Shown piece by piece: positions 64,000 through 64,000 of a stretch of 64,000 bases of DNA. This stretch comes from CAVQYV01 sp963718295 [NCBI: uncultured Methylomirabilota bacterium] (GTDB taxonomy: Bacteria > Methylomirabilota > Methylomirabilia > CAVQYV01). Location: positions 41,781-105,780 of the forward strand of contig CAVQYV010000005.1 of NCBI GenBank assembly GCA_963718295.1, read 5' to 3'. Below the pieces are notes generated by a model. That model worked only from the letters and a program-made list of their open reading frames with translations, had not been told where the DNA came from and ran no database searches. Each line of letters begins with the position of its first letter. The first letter of the stretch is position 1. The translations under genes and the position numbers were made by a program.

Positions 64000-64000
64000 T

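Overview
The window reads as part of a GC-rich chromosome from an anaerobic or facultative bacterium, most like the Desulfobacterota ('deltaproteobacteria') or a neighbouring phylum such as Methylomirabilota. This rests on gene content only: molybdenum/tungsten uptake and storage genes, Moco-type riboswitches, a DUF362/polyferredoxin redox cluster, heme d1 (nir) genes, a diheme 'GEGP' cytochrome and an hspR-linked chaperone operon. No rRNA is present and no species can be named.

Layout. 1-10 kb is a molybdenum/tungsten region. Three Moco-type riboswitch aptamers (1-105, 1992-2096, 8066-8170), each followed at once by an intrinsic terminator hairpin, stand before a diheme protein with a molybdopterin-domain-like region, before a porin plus two TupA-type binding proteins, and before the TupBC transporter. 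A TiaS-like protein, a small unknown protein and a molybdenum-storage-type protein sit between them. 10-16.6 kb holds a metallo-hydrolase, a DUF1015 protein and a redox cluster (two Tat-type DUF362 proteins, a DUF6599 protein and a membrane polyferredoxin). 16.7-27.5 kb is mixed metabolism and repair: a desulforedoxin-like protein, YbaK, a thioesterase, an alcohol dehydrogenase, ApbE with its FMN-binding partner, an orphan DNA methyltransferase, a class II photolyase, a lactonase-like hydrolase and UxuA. A 45-bp direct repeat occurs at 25025 and 29759. 30-35.2 kb is a minus-strand heme d1 mini-cluster (cd1 protein, diheme cytochrome, nirJ, nirF, monoheme cytochrome) behind an FNR/Dnr-like palindrome. 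35.8-42.5 kb runs from two secreted proteins through htpX, hspR, dnaJ, hsp20 and dnaK. 43-63.6 kb is mostly housekeeping: phosphatase, Nth, SPFH protein, GlgX, RadC, GT39, Ski2-like helicase, RRM protein, ThrC, CopA, TatA, an Slp-like lipoprotein, an MFS carrier, ferredoxin and two lipoproteins. A tRNA-Thr(CGT) and an inverted repeat close the window.

How the genes fit together. The porin, TupA, TupB and TupC would carry tungstate or molybdate from the outer membrane to the cytoplasm, the MoSto-type protein would store it, and the riboswitches would let cofactor level set expression. The cofactor-linked diheme protein is a plausible consumer. The nir cluster would make and use heme d1 under low oxygen or NO.

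Caveat. Eight genes are interrupted by nine single-base frameshifts (nirJ has two), all in runs of two to six identical bases. The downstream parts of these proteins stay well conserved, so assembly error is the simplest explanation, although five of the nine lie inside the nir cluster. Two real gene relics (acyl-CoA synthetase, amidohydrolase) are also present.
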